Assembly (NCBI GenBank): GCA_025453555.1
Contig: JALOQC010000020.1
Span: forward strand, 1-32,679
Direction: 5' to 3'
Source: Myxococcota bacterium
Lineage (GTDB): Bacteria; Myxococcota_A; Polyangia; Polyangiales; Houyiibacteriaceae
DNA length: 32,679 nt
The position numbers and the translations under genes were made by a program. Below are positions 16,278-23,562 of this stretch, piece after piece. The stretch's first letter is position 1. The number at the start of each line of letters is the position of its first letter. Below the pieces are notes generated by a model. It did not search any database, was not told the origin of the DNA, and saw only the letters and a list, made by a program, of their open reading frames with translations.

Positions 16278-16307
16278 GCGCGGCGGCCCGAGAACGAGCC
16301 GCCGCGC
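16278..16307 (-). terminator. Hairpin, 10-bp stem, after the metalloprotease gene
   Basis: GCGCGGCGGC (16278-16287) pairs perfectly with GCCGCCGCGC (16298-16307) around a 10-base loop. It lies 17 bases downstream of the metalloprotease stop (16325) on the minus strand and is followed by GCGTTTCTGG. The gap from 16059 to 16277 holds nothing else I can name; the promoter of the ABC pair should be there. Confidence 0.5.
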
Positions 16308-16324
16308 CACGATCTCACGTGCGT

Positions 16325-17959
16325 TCAGCGCTTGCGCCGACGGCGCACCACGAACGCGAGCCCCGCGAGCGCGAGGATCGCAGGGGCCGCGGGATGCCCG
16401 GAGCCGAGCCCCGGCGCCGCACATCCGCAGCCGCCGTCGCCCCGTCCACGACCGCCCGCCGGCGGGACGCAGATCGCGGTGTCTCCGAGCGGAGTGCACG
16501 TGAAGCTCGGCGGGCAAGGATCCGCATCGCCGCAGTAGTCGGTGCAGAACGTCTCGTCGCCGTTGACCGCGCAGAGCCCGGACGCGCAGTCGTCGTTCGT
16601 CCCGCACGCGTCGCCTGGCTGACCGAGATCGGCCTCCGAGCGGCACGCACCGCAGCCCGGCGCCGCTCCCGGTCGACACACGAAGCCCATCGCGCAGGTG
16701 CTCACGCCCGCGTCCGGTCGGCACGGCGTCGCGCACACGCTGCCGTCACACATCAGCGTCGCGCAGTCGGTGTCGGTCGTGCAGCTCGCGCCGAGCGGCG
16801 CGCCGCCCGCAGCGCCCGCGAGGCACAGACCCGTGCCGCACACGCCCGCCGCCTCTCCGTCGCAGTAGAAGCCGGACGGGCACGACGACGTGTTGAAGCC
16901 GTCGCACGACTGGCTGCACACGCTGCCCGCCGGGGTGGTCGCGCAGAGCCCCGAGTTGCACGCGTCGTTGCTGGCGCACGGCTGTCCGAGCTCCGCGCCC
17001 CCCGTCGGACGCGCCTCGCAGCGACCCGTCGACGTGTTGCAACGCTGAGTGGCCGAGCACTCGGAGTCGCTGCGGCAGCCGGTGGGCGTCGCGCCCGCGC
17101 AGGAGGGGCTCCCGCCGACGACGCCGATGCACTGCCCGGAGCCGCTCACGTTGAAGCACTGATAGCCGGCGCCGCAGTCGGCCGAGCTGGAGCACGCGCG
17201 CCCGCAGAAGGCGCCGCCCGTCGGGTACATGATGCAGAAGTTGCCCGCCCCGCCGCACTGGCTGCTGTCCGAGCACGGCGAGCAGAGCGATCCGTCGCCC
17301 ATCACCGGCCGACACGTGCCGCTGACACACTCCTGTCCGCTCGGGCATCCGGTCGTGGTGCAGTCGGCGCTGCCGCTGCCGGGATACAGGGTGCAGATGC
17401 CGTTCGAGTCGTCGCTGCCGATCGCGTCGATGCCGCCCGTGTAGGCGAAGTACATGGTCGCGCCGCGATCGTCACTGTGGCCGAGGCCGTAGTAGTGGCC
17501 ACCCTCGTGGAGGGCGATCGAGTACGCGTTCACGTTCGAGCCCGAGCCCGCGCCCGTGATCCACGTGAAGTTGACCCCGTTCATCTCCATGTCGGCTTCG
17601 ACGATGCAGTTGCGGCCGTCCCAGCGCGGACCGGTCACGCCGATCGCGCTGCTCCCGTGCCGCCAGCCGCTCTCGACCCAGCCGATGAGCGAGCGTCCGT
17701 CGCCCGCGCCGGCGGTGCCGGTGCTGCGGCCGGTGTAGTTGTTCGTGAGGTTCGTGCACGCGACGCGCGTCCAGTCGTCCATGCCCCGCTGCGTCTCGCT
17801 GATCGTCGTCGCCTCCCCGAGATCGGGCGAGGTGATCGTGATGCCGTAGGGCACCGTCTGGCACCACTTCGGGCACGAGCCGGTGAGACACTCCCACGCG
17901 AGCGCGGGCTGGCTCACGAACGTCGCGCCGAGCGCGATCACGAGTCCGAGGCGGTTCAT
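16325..17959 (-). CDS. Secreted matrixin-like metalloprotease with Cys-rich repeats and MYXO-CTERM tail
   Basis: 544 residues. A signal peptide (LGLVIALGATFVSQPALA) is followed by a metzincin domain with the zinc motif HEGGHYYGLGH (His151, Glu152, His155, His161) and a Met-turn at Met169 (GATMYFAY), as in matrix metalloproteases. Residues about 195-500 are Cys-rich repeats of the type CxSxxDCxxGxxC (for example CSSSADCGAGYQC and CRSDSECSATQRC), likely disulphide-bonded. The end is a sorting tail: CGCAAPG, a hydrophobic stretch (AILALAGLAFVV) and RRRRKR, matching the MYXO-CTERM pattern that anchors proteins to the myxobacterial outer surface. GGGAGG precedes ATG 17959 by six bases. It overlaps the upstream gene by four bases (ATGA). 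The target is unknown. Confidence 0.92.
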   Translation of the reverse strand: MNRLGLVIALGATFVSQPALAWECLTGSCPKWCQTVPYGITITSPDLGEATTISETQRGMDDWTRVACTNLTNNYTGRSTGTAGAGDGRSLIGWVESGWRHGSSAIGVTGPRWDGRNCIVEADMEMNGVNFTWITGAGSGSNVNAYSIALHEGGHYYGLGHSDDRGATMYFAYTGGIDAIGSDDSNGICTLYPGSGSADCTTTGCPSGQECVSGTCRPVMGDGSLCSPCSDSSQCGGAGNFCIMYPTGGAFCGRACSSSADCGAGYQCFNVSGSGQCIGVVGGSPSCAGATPTGCRSDSECSATQRCNTSTGRCEARPTGGAELGQPCASNDACNSGLCATTPAGSVCSQSCDGFNTSSCPSGFYCDGEAAGVCGTGLCLAGAAGGAPLGASCTTDTDCATLMCDGSVCATPCRPDAGVSTCAMGFVCRPGAAPGCGACRSEADLGQPGDACGTNDDCASGLCAVNGDETFCTDYCGDADPCPPSFTCTPLGDTAICVPPAGGRGRGDGGCGCAAPGLGSGHPAAPAILALAGLAFVVRRRRKR

Positions 17960-18618
17960 CGCGCACCTCCCTCGACGGCGCTTCCACCGGGGAAGTACGT
18001 CTGAACGCCGCGCACGAGCTCCACGAAGCTCTCCAGCGGGAGAACCTCGCGACCGCCGTGGTGGATCGTCATGCGCCCGCGCGCCCAACGCGCGAACGCG
18101 ATCGTCGCGGTGTCGCGCGCGACCACGTCCGGCGCCCCCCCCACGCCACGCAGGACGACGAACTTCCCCTGCGCCATCGCGTAGGTCCGGAAGTACGTCG
18201 CGTCGTCGGGATCCGCCTCCAAGAAGACGAGCACCTCTTCGCCGATCGCGTAGCGCGGCGTGCCGTCGATGCGCATGCCGCCGCCTTGGCCGCCCGGCCC
18301 GATGAGCCCGCCGAGCTCGCGAATCGTGAGCGTCGGCCCGCCCTGCCCCTTCAACCATTGGTCGACCTGCAAGGTCGAGACGGTCGCGGGATCCATGCCG
18401 TGCTCACGCACGAGCATCTGCGTGCCCGAGTGGATCACGCGTCCGCGCACGATCACCGCCGCGTCGCGGATCATGTCCTCGAGCGCGACCTCCACCATCA
18501 CCGTCGCGCGCGCCACCGAGCTCCACGGCGCGAGCGCGGTCAGCGCGGCGAGGAAGAGCAATGCGCTGCCCTTCCCGAACGCGCGCGCGGCGCGAACCGA
18601 TCGTTTCTTCCACGGCAT
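17956..18618 (-). CDS. Exported protein of unknown function coupled to the metalloprotease
   Basis: 220 residues, with a twin-Arg-free, positively charged start and a hydrophobic signal (GSALLFLAALTALAPW, cleaved probably after ARA). The mature part begins TVMVEVALEDMIRDAAVIVRGRVI and includes TLTIRELGGLIG, IGEEVLVFLE and MAQGKFVVLRG. The pattern is all-beta and is that of a poorly described exported family often found beside matrixin-like proteases (recollection, not verified). The ribosome site AGAGG lies six bases before ATG 18618. The stop overlaps the start of the protease gene (ATGA), which implies balanced expression. It could be a chaperone, inhibitor or substrate adaptor of the protease; this is inference only. 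Confidence 0.75.
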   Translation of the reverse strand: MPWKKRSVRAARAFGKGSALLFLAALTALAPWSSVARATVMVEVALEDMIRDAAVIVRGRVIHSGTQMLVREHGMDPATVSTLQVDQWLKGQGGPTLTIRELGGLIGPGGQGGGMRIDGTPRYAIGEEVLVFLEADPDDATYFRTYAMAQGKFVVLRGVGGAPDVVARDTATIAFARWARGRMTIHHGGREVLPLESFVELVRGVQTYFPGGSAVEGGAR

Positions 18619-18641
18619 CCCACACCTCTCAATCCAAGAGA

Positions 18642-18758
18642 TCAGTCCAAGGAGAAGCGCCGCACCACCACAGAGCCGCGCTTCGCGTCACACGCCCACA
18701 CACCGTCGTGACCATCCTCGCCCACCACGCAGTCGATGCACGTCGCACGCACGTACAT
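18642..18758 (-). CDS. Possible 38-residue protein
   Basis: A short frame with ATG 18758 and TGA 18642-18644 reads MYVRATCIDC, then VVGEDGHDGVWACD, and ends RRFSLD. About 84% of third codon positions are G or C and there are three cysteines. It sits alone in the 202-base gap between two minus-strand genes. The only ribosome site is a weak GAGAG ten bases upstream, and the longer upstream frame looks non-coding. It may equally be chance in GC-rich DNA. Confidence 0.2.
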   Translation of the reverse strand: MYVRATCIDCVVGEDGHDGVWACDAKRGSVVVRRFSLD

Positions 18759-18820
18759 CCAGATGGCTCTCGAAGAGCCGCCGCACGTCCGCGTCGTGCG
18801 TCGACTCGCGCGCCACGCGG

Positions 18821-19645
18821 TCAGCGCGTGACGGCCACGGGAACGGCGTTCTCCGCGGCTGGGGGCAGCCGAAGGTATCGTGAGAGCCCGCGCACGCCAA
18901 GGTAGAACGGGAACGTGTCCGCGAGCGCCACCGCCGCCTTGAAGACGTAGCCCGCGACGATGAAGCCCACGAGCTGCGGCCACAGCGCGCGGCTCTCGTC
19001 GATCGGCAGCCCACGCGCGAGGAAGTGCGTGACGAGGATGACCGCGATGGTGTCGACGAGCTGACTGACGAGGGTCGACGCGTTGTTGCGCAGCCAGAGG
19101 TGCCTCCCCTTCGTCAGGCGCTTCCAGAAGTGGAAGAGGTAGACGTCGACGAACTGCGCGGTGAGGTACGCGACCATCGACGCGGTCACCGCCGCGAAGG
19201 TCATGGTGCGGACCTCCATGAACACGTCCTCTTCGCTCGCGCCGGGCAAGACGCCCCCGAGCCAGAGGATGAAGACGAGCCAGAGGTTCAGTGCGAGTCC
19301 CATCCACACCACCGCGTTCGCGCGGCGCTGCCCGTAGATCTCGCTGATGAGGTCGGTGCAGAGGAACGTGATCGGGTACGGCAAGACGCCGACCGCGATC
19401 ATCACACGCTGATCCATCACCTCGAAGCCGAGATCGATGAAGCGCGTGATGCCGAGGATGTTCAGGATCGCGAGCGTCCCGAGGAAGAGCCCCGAGAGCA
19501 CGAGAAACACCGCTTCACGGCGACGGTGCAGCTCCCGTGGCGTGAGCTCGGCGAGCCCCGGATGACGGTGTTGCTGCGTGGGCAACCACTCGGAGTCGGT
19601 CTCTTCGGCCTCGTCCTCGGATCGCGCTTCCTTCGTTGCGTTCAC
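18821..19645 (-). CDS. yhhQ: YhhQ/VUT-family queuosine precursor transporter
   Basis: 274 residues when started at GTG 19645, which overlaps the upstream stop (GTGA) and follows GGAG by five bases. The open frame continues to 19720, but that part lies inside the upstream gene. After an acidic, cytosolic N-terminal segment of about 45 residues come about six membrane helices (for example AVFLVLSGLFLGTLAILNIL). The family hallmark LPYPITFLCTDLISEIYG is present, followed by ANAVVWMGL. In E. coli the family member YhhQ takes up preQ0/preQ1, the precursors of the tRNA base queuosine. No queuosine synthesis or tgt gene is in the window, so a salvage role is inferred from the family only. Confidence 0.88.
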   Translation of the reverse strand: MNATKEARSEDEAEETDSEWLPTQQHRHPGLAELTPRELHRRREAVFLVLSGLFLGTLAILNILGITRFIDLGFEVMDQRVMIAVGVLPYPITFLCTDLISEIYGQRRANAVVWMGLALNLWLVFILWLGGVLPGASEEDVFMEVRTMTFAAVTASMVAYLTAQFVDVYLFHFWKRLTKGRHLWLRNNASTLVSQLVDTIAVILVTHFLARGLPIDESRALWPQLVGFIVAGYVFKAAVALADTFPFYLGVRGLSRYLRLPPAAENAVPVAVTR

Positions 19646-20943
19646 GAGGGCTCCGTCTCGGGCCGAACCTCGCCTTCGACCAGGCCCTTTCGCGACGCGG
19701 CCTGCTCGAGCGCGCGCCACGCCTGGTGCTCTTGCCCTGCGCGTTTGCTCGGACCGGTCGCCTCGTAGAGCCCCGGCACCGCGAGCCGATACCCACGCGG
19801 CCCCCGTACCGCCGCCTCGAGCCGCTCGCGCACCTGCGCGAGCTCGATCGCCGCCGGCACCACGAGCTTGCCGTACACGAGCCGCTCACCGTCCACCTCG
19901 CGCCCTTCGGGGTACGCGAAGACCCGCACGCCCTCGGGCAGCGCGTCCGCGAGCGCCTCCAGATCGCCCACCTTCAGCAGGGCCGCGAAGCGCAGACGCC
20001 GCTCGTCGCCCGCCTTCAGGATCTCGAGCAGCGGAAACACCGGCGGATCGTTCGCGACCGGCGCTCCGTCGAAGAGCACCAGATCGCCGTAATCCACGGG
20101 ACAATCGCGGAAGCTCGCCGAGCTCACGACCCCGTGCCCGGGCGAGAGCGGCGTGACCCAGACCACCTCGAAGCCCTCGCGCGGTCCGCGCGAAAAGCCG
20201 TAACCCGCGTCCTTCGAGGGCACCCGCACCTGGCGCGGCGGCACGTCGTCCACGATCGGCATCCCGCCCGCGCTCAGGCGCACCGCGAACCCGAGATCGC
20301 GCCAGAGGCCCGCCGCGACGTCACCCTCGCCGAGCGCAGTCGCCGCGAGCGCGGCGTTCCAGAGCACGCCGCGTCGATCGCCGAGCCGCGCACGCGCGCG
20401 GAGAAATGCGTCGAACGCGGCCTGCCAACGCCCGCGCCACTTGTGGAGCACGCCCAGATCGTTCCACCACTCGCCCTTCGACGGCGCGATCGCGAGCGCC
20501 CGCGCGAAGTGCGCCTGGGCGTCCTCGTCTTTCTCGGGCCCGAGGGCATGAGCCGCGAGCGCGGCGTGGAGCGCGAGGTACGCGGCCGCCTCGGAGGTGT
20601 CCGCTTCACCGAGCGCGTCGAGGCCCGCGCGGGCCAACGCGTACGCGCGTGCTTCCGGACCGCCGACGCGGGGAGGCGCGTCGAAGGGTCGTCGGGCCGC
20701 GGCCGCGTTCAGCGCCGCGCACGCCGCGATCACGAGCTCGACGTCCACCTCGTCGCTCGCGACCGCACGCTCGACGATCGACTCCAGCTCCGCCCGCTGC
20801 GGCGCGGCGGCGAGCGCGCGAAGCCACACGAGCGTCACCTCACGATCGCGCCCGACCCGCTCGGCGAGCGGCGCCAGCTTCGCGAAGGCCTCGTCGAGCG
20901 CACCCTTCGCGAGCGCCTCGTGGATCGCGTGCATTCCGTCCAT
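19642..20943 (-). CDS. TPR-containing protein coupled to the YhhQ transporter
   Basis: 433 residues from ATG 20943; an ATG three codons later is also possible and neither has a clear ribosome site. The N-terminal half is helical with TPR-like units (DEAFAKLAPLAERVGRD, EWWNDLGVLHKWRGRWQAA, VLWNAALAATALGEGD). The second half is different: PPRQVRVPSKDAGYGFSR, EVVWVTPLSPGHGVVSSA and CPVDYGDLVLFDGAPV point to a beta-rich domain that I cannot name. No signal peptide or membrane helix is seen, so it is probably cytosolic. The stop codon overlaps the start of the transporter gene. Why a TPR protein would be tied to a nucleobase transporter is not clear. Confidence 0.75.
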   Translation of the reverse strand: MDGMHAIHEALAKGALDEAFAKLAPLAERVGRDREVTLVWLRALAAAPQRAELESIVERAVASDEVDVELVIAACAALNAAAARRPFDAPPRVGGPEARAYALARAGLDALGEADTSEAAAYLALHAALAAHALGPEKDEDAQAHFARALAIAPSKGEWWNDLGVLHKWRGRWQAAFDAFLRARARLGDRRGVLWNAALAATALGEGDVAAGLWRDLGFAVRLSAGGMPIVDDVPPRQVRVPSKDAGYGFSRGPREGFEVVWVTPLSPGHGVVSSASFRDCPVDYGDLVLFDGAPVANDPPVFPLLEILKAGDERRLRFAALLKVGDLEALADALPEGVRVFAYPEGREVDGERLVYGKLVVPAAIELAQVRERLEAAVRGPRGYRLAVPGLYEATGPSKRAGQEHQAWRALEQAASRKGLVEGEVRPETEPS

Positions 20944-21022
20944 CGCGCGGACGTTAGCAGCGGACTCGGCACACGCGACCCGAGGCGCGGGCCCATTCGA
21001 AGGCTCGTCGCGTCGCGCGGCA

Positions 21023-21047
21023 CCCCGACGGTGGTGGGCCGTCGGGG
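21023..21047 (-). terminator. Hairpin, 9-bp stem, after the HtrA-like gene
   Basis: CCCCGACGG (21023-21031) pairs perfectly with CCGTCGGGG (21039-21047) around a 7-base loop. It lies 57 bases after the stop of the protease gene (21104) and before the start of the TPR gene, so it may separate the two units. No T run is present. Confidence 0.4.
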
Positions 21048-21103
21048 GCACAACCTCGGAGGGGTTCGCCCGTGCAGTCCGCGGTGCCGCCACACGGCGG
21101 CCG

Positions 21104-22354
21104 TCAACGGCGCGGCGTGGGCGTACGCGCGCGCGGCTCTCGCGTCGGCCGGCGCCCCCGCTCCGGTGTAGGCTCCCCGCCGGGCTCCACGGCGTCCTCC
21201 GGCAGCCGCTCCGGCGGCGCTTCGAGCACGAGCTCCGCTTCGCCGTGCAGCGCGCCGTCGATCGTCGTGAGGTTCAGGGACGCGCGCTGCCCTGGGCGAC
21301 GCGCGTCGAGCACGCGCTTGAGGTCCAGCATGCTGCGCACCCGCTGCCCGTCGACCGCCACGATCACGTGGCCACCCCAGCGCAGGCCCATGCGCCGCAC
21401 CACCTCCGGCGCCGCGTCGCGTGAGCCACGAAGCCCCGCGCGCTCCGCCGGTCCGTTCGGCAGCACGTGATCGACGCGCACACCTTCCACGCGCGGGCCT
21501 CGGTAGTCGTCGCCCAAGATGCCGAGCCACACCGGCCCGAGCCCCGGACCGTCCTCCGGCGCCACGTCGCGGGGCGCCAGCTCGCGTTGGGCCTGCAGCG
21601 CGCGCTCGGGCGCGATCGGCTCGCCCTCCACCGCGCGCGTCGTCGCCCCCTGCGCGATCTCCGCCCGTCGTCGACGGGCGTCCGCGAGCGCCTGCTGCAC
21701 GTAGCTCGTCGGCACCGCGAAGCCGATGCCGTGCGAGCCGCCCGAGCGCGAGAGGATGGCGGTGTTCACGCCGATCACCTCGCCGCGCGAGCTCACCAGC
21801 GGTCCCCCCGAGTTGCCCGGGTTGATCGTGGCATCGGTCTGGATGACGCCGACGATCGGACCCGCCGGCCCCGGCAGATCGCGGCGCGCGCTGACGATGC
21901 CTTGGGTCAACGTGCCGTCGAGGCCGAAGGGGCTGCCGTACGCGAGCACCGTCTGTCCGACCCGCACGGTCGCCGGATCGCCGAGCGGCAGCGGCGGCAC
22001 CGTCACGCGCTCGGCGGGCTCGAGCACCGCGAGGTCGTGGTGAACGTCGAGGAGCAGCACCCGCGCGACCACCGCGTGACCGTCGCCGTAGCGGATCTGA
22101 ATCGGTGCGCGTCCGCCTGCGCGCACCACGTGGGCGTTGGTCACGACCCAGCCTTCGTCCGAAGCGACGAACCCGGAGCCGCCCGACGATCCGACTCGAA
22201 TCACCACCGCCGAGCGTTGGAGCGACTCGGCGATCGCGATCCGTCGATCCTCCGTGAGCTCCGTCCCGCGCGCTTCACCCGCAGAAGGCTGGGCGAGCGC
22301 GAGCGTGGGCAGCGCGAGGGAGACGAGCACGAGAGCACAGCGCATGACGGTCAT
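21104..22354 (-). CDS. HtrA/DegP-like serine protease with PDZ domain
   Basis: 416 residues. A signal peptide (MRCALVLVSLALPTLALA) sends it to the periplasm. The trypsin-like domain, about residues 45-215, has the complete triad: His75 in VVTNAHVV, Asp107 in HHDLAVL and Ser182 in NPGNSGGPL. A PDZ domain follows (about 265-375; LPNGPAERAGLRG, GGHVIVAVDGQRV), then a basic, Pro-rich tail. HtrA proteases degrade or refold misfolded envelope proteins. One PDZ domain places it nearer DegS/HhoB-type organisation than DegP, which has two, although no membrane anchor besides the signal is seen. Start ATG 22354; an ATG three codons later is also possible. It is divergent from the PP2C gene. Confidence 0.92.
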   Translation of the reverse strand: MTVMRCALVLVSLALPTLALAQPSAGEARGTELTEDRRIAIAESLQRSAVVIRVGSSGGSGFVASDEGWVVTNAHVVRAGGRAPIQIRYGDGHAVVARVLLLDVHHDLAVLEPAERVTVPPLPLGDPATVRVGQTVLAYGSPFGLDGTLTQGIVSARRDLPGPAGPIVGVIQTDATINPGNSGGPLVSSRGEVIGVNTAILSRSGGSHGIGFAVPTSYVQQALADARRRRAEIAQGATTRAVEGEPIAPERALQAQRELAPRDVAPEDGPGLGPVWLGILGDDYRGPRVEGVRVDHVLPNGPAERAGLRGSRDAAPEVVRRMGLRWGGHVIVAVDGQRVRSMLDLKRVLDARRPGQRASLNLTTIDGALHGEAELVLEAPPERLPEDAVEPGGEPTPERGRRPTREPRARTPTPRR

Positions 22355-22663
22355 GGATGGGTCTCGAAGGGAAACGATTCAACTCCGTGCGGGTCGTCGC
22401 GCCCCCTCGCAGGATACGCGGGGCCCGCGGCGACGGCTCGCCGTTCGGGCGCGACGAGCCACGCGGTCCTCAACCCACGACTCCGCACGCCTGTTCCACC
22501 CGCCACGTGCGGGGCGAGCGAGCCCGCGAGCCCTCGGGAGCGTGCGGCGAGTGCGCTTCGGCTCCCGGCTCCACGTCGGGGGACCCCCGTCGTCGCACAT
22601 CGCCCTCGACTGCGTACTTGCTGCCACCGACGTGAGGTGTACTCTCGCCGCTTCTGGAGGCTT
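22355..22663. other. Divergent promoter region between HtrA-like and PP2C genes
   Basis: These 309 bases separate two divergently transcribed genes and should hold both promoters. On the plus strand TTGCTG (22618-22623) and TACTCT (22640-22645), spaced by 16 bases, are the best but weak candidate for PP2C. The protease promoter could not be placed. No gene is seen. Confidence 0.5.
22618..22645 (+). promoter_or_regulatory. Candidate sigma-70 promoter for the PP2C gene
   Basis: TTGCTG (22618-22623) and TACTCT (22640-22645) are 16 bases apart, and the start codon lies 19 bases after the -10 box. TACTCT also occurs before the lipoprotein gene (24949-24954). Three of six positions match the -10 consensus, so confidence is low. 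Confidence 0.25.
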
Positions 22664-23425
22664 GTGGGGCTGAGCAGACACGGAGCCGGTTCGACGGACG
22701 TGGGGCGGCGTCGCGCGGTCAATCAAGACGCGTTCTACTGCGACGACACGCTCGGTCTCTACGTGGTCGCGGACGGCATGGGTGGTCACGCCGCGGGCGA
22801 GATCGCGAGCGCCGAAGCCGTGGATCAGGTGCTCGGCATGGTCGCGCGCGGCCGAGGGATCCTCGATCGCCTCGCGGAGGGCGACACCTCGGAGCCCACG
22901 CTGCGCCAAGCGATTCGCGTGCTCGAGAGCGCCGTCCAAGCCGCGACGTACATGGTCTTCGGGCTCGCCCAGGCCGACCCCGAACGGCAGGGCATGGGCA
23001 CCACCCTGAGCGCGCTGGCCATCTGCGGGAGCTACGGCATCACCGCGCAGGTCGGAGACAGCCGCGTGTACTTGGTGCGCGACGGGCGCGCGATGTCGCT
23101 CACCGAAGATCACACGCTGGTCGCGTGGCAGCTCAAACAAGGAATCATCACCGAAGAAGAGGCGCGCGTCTCGCCGCATCGAAACGTGATCACGCGCGCG
23201 GTCGGCTCACGCGACTACGTGCAAGTGGACACGCACTTCTTCCAGGCCCAGACGGGCGATTCGTTCTTGCTCTGCTCGGACGGGCTGCACGGTTACCTCG
23301 ACGACGACGAGATCCCTCCCATCGTGTCGGATGGCCCGCAGAACGCGGTGCGACGCTTCATCACGCTGGCAAACCAGCGCGGCGGTCGCGACAACATCAC
23401 CGCGGTCGTGGTCACGCTCGACTGA
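22664..23425 (+). CDS. PP2C-family Ser/Thr protein phosphatase
   Basis: 253 residues from GTG 22664; GGAGG lies three bases upstream, which is close, but no better start exists. The frame is open leftwards to 21467, but that part is antisense to the HtrA gene. The full PP2C set is present: GSTDVGRRRAVNQDAF, VADGMGGHAAGE, GMGTTLSAL, QVGDSRVYLV, LCSDGLHGYL and GGRDNITAVVV, with the metal-binding Asp residues. These Mn/Mg-dependent enzymes remove phosphate from proteins phosphorylated by Hanks-type kinases. A kinase gene is about 11 kb away on the same contig, not adjacent, so pairing is only suggested. No membrane segment: soluble cytosolic enzyme. Confidence 0.92.
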   Translation: MGLSRHGAGSTDVGRRRAVNQDAFYCDDTLGLYVVADGMGGHAAGEIASAEAVDQVLGMVARGRGILDRLAEGDTSEPTLRQAIRVLESAVQAATYMVFGLAQADPERQGMGTTLSALAICGSYGITAQVGDSRVYLVRDGRAMSLTEDHTLVAWQLKQGIITEEEARVSPHRNVITRAVGSRDYVQVDTHFFQAQTGDSFLLCSDGLHGYLDDDEIPPIVSDGPQNAVRRFITLANQRGGRDNITAVVVTLD

Positions 23426-23430
23426 CCGCA

Positions 23431-23556
23431 GAGGACGCGTCGCCGAGGACGCGTCGCCGAGGACGCGTCGCCGAGGACGCGTCGCCGAGGACGCGGCGCC
23501 GAGAACGCGTCGCCGAGGACGCGTCGCCGAGGACGCGTCGCCGAGAACGCGTCGCC
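23431..23556. repeat. Tandem array of a 14-bp unit (GAGGACGCGTCGCC)
   Basis: Nine perfect-length units run from 23431 to 23556. Six are identical, one reads GAGGACGCGGCGCC and two GAGAACGCGTCGCC. Each standard unit contains the palindrome GACGCGTC. The array fills nearly all of the gap between the stops of the convergent PP2C (23425) and aminotransferase (23563) genes. Its sequence is unrelated to the array at 8000, but the period is the same. Confidence 0.92.
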
Positions 23557-23562
23557 GAGCGC

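Noticed and set aside
16059-16736. Upstream extension of the first ABC subunit
   Set aside because: The open frame continues through the end of the metalloprotease gene but has no start codon between 16058 and that gene, and the translation is low-complexity.
21467-22663. Leftward extension of the PP2C frame
   Set aside because: It runs antisense through the HtrA gene, whose catalytic triad and signal peptide are clear. PP2C homology begins just after GTG 22664.
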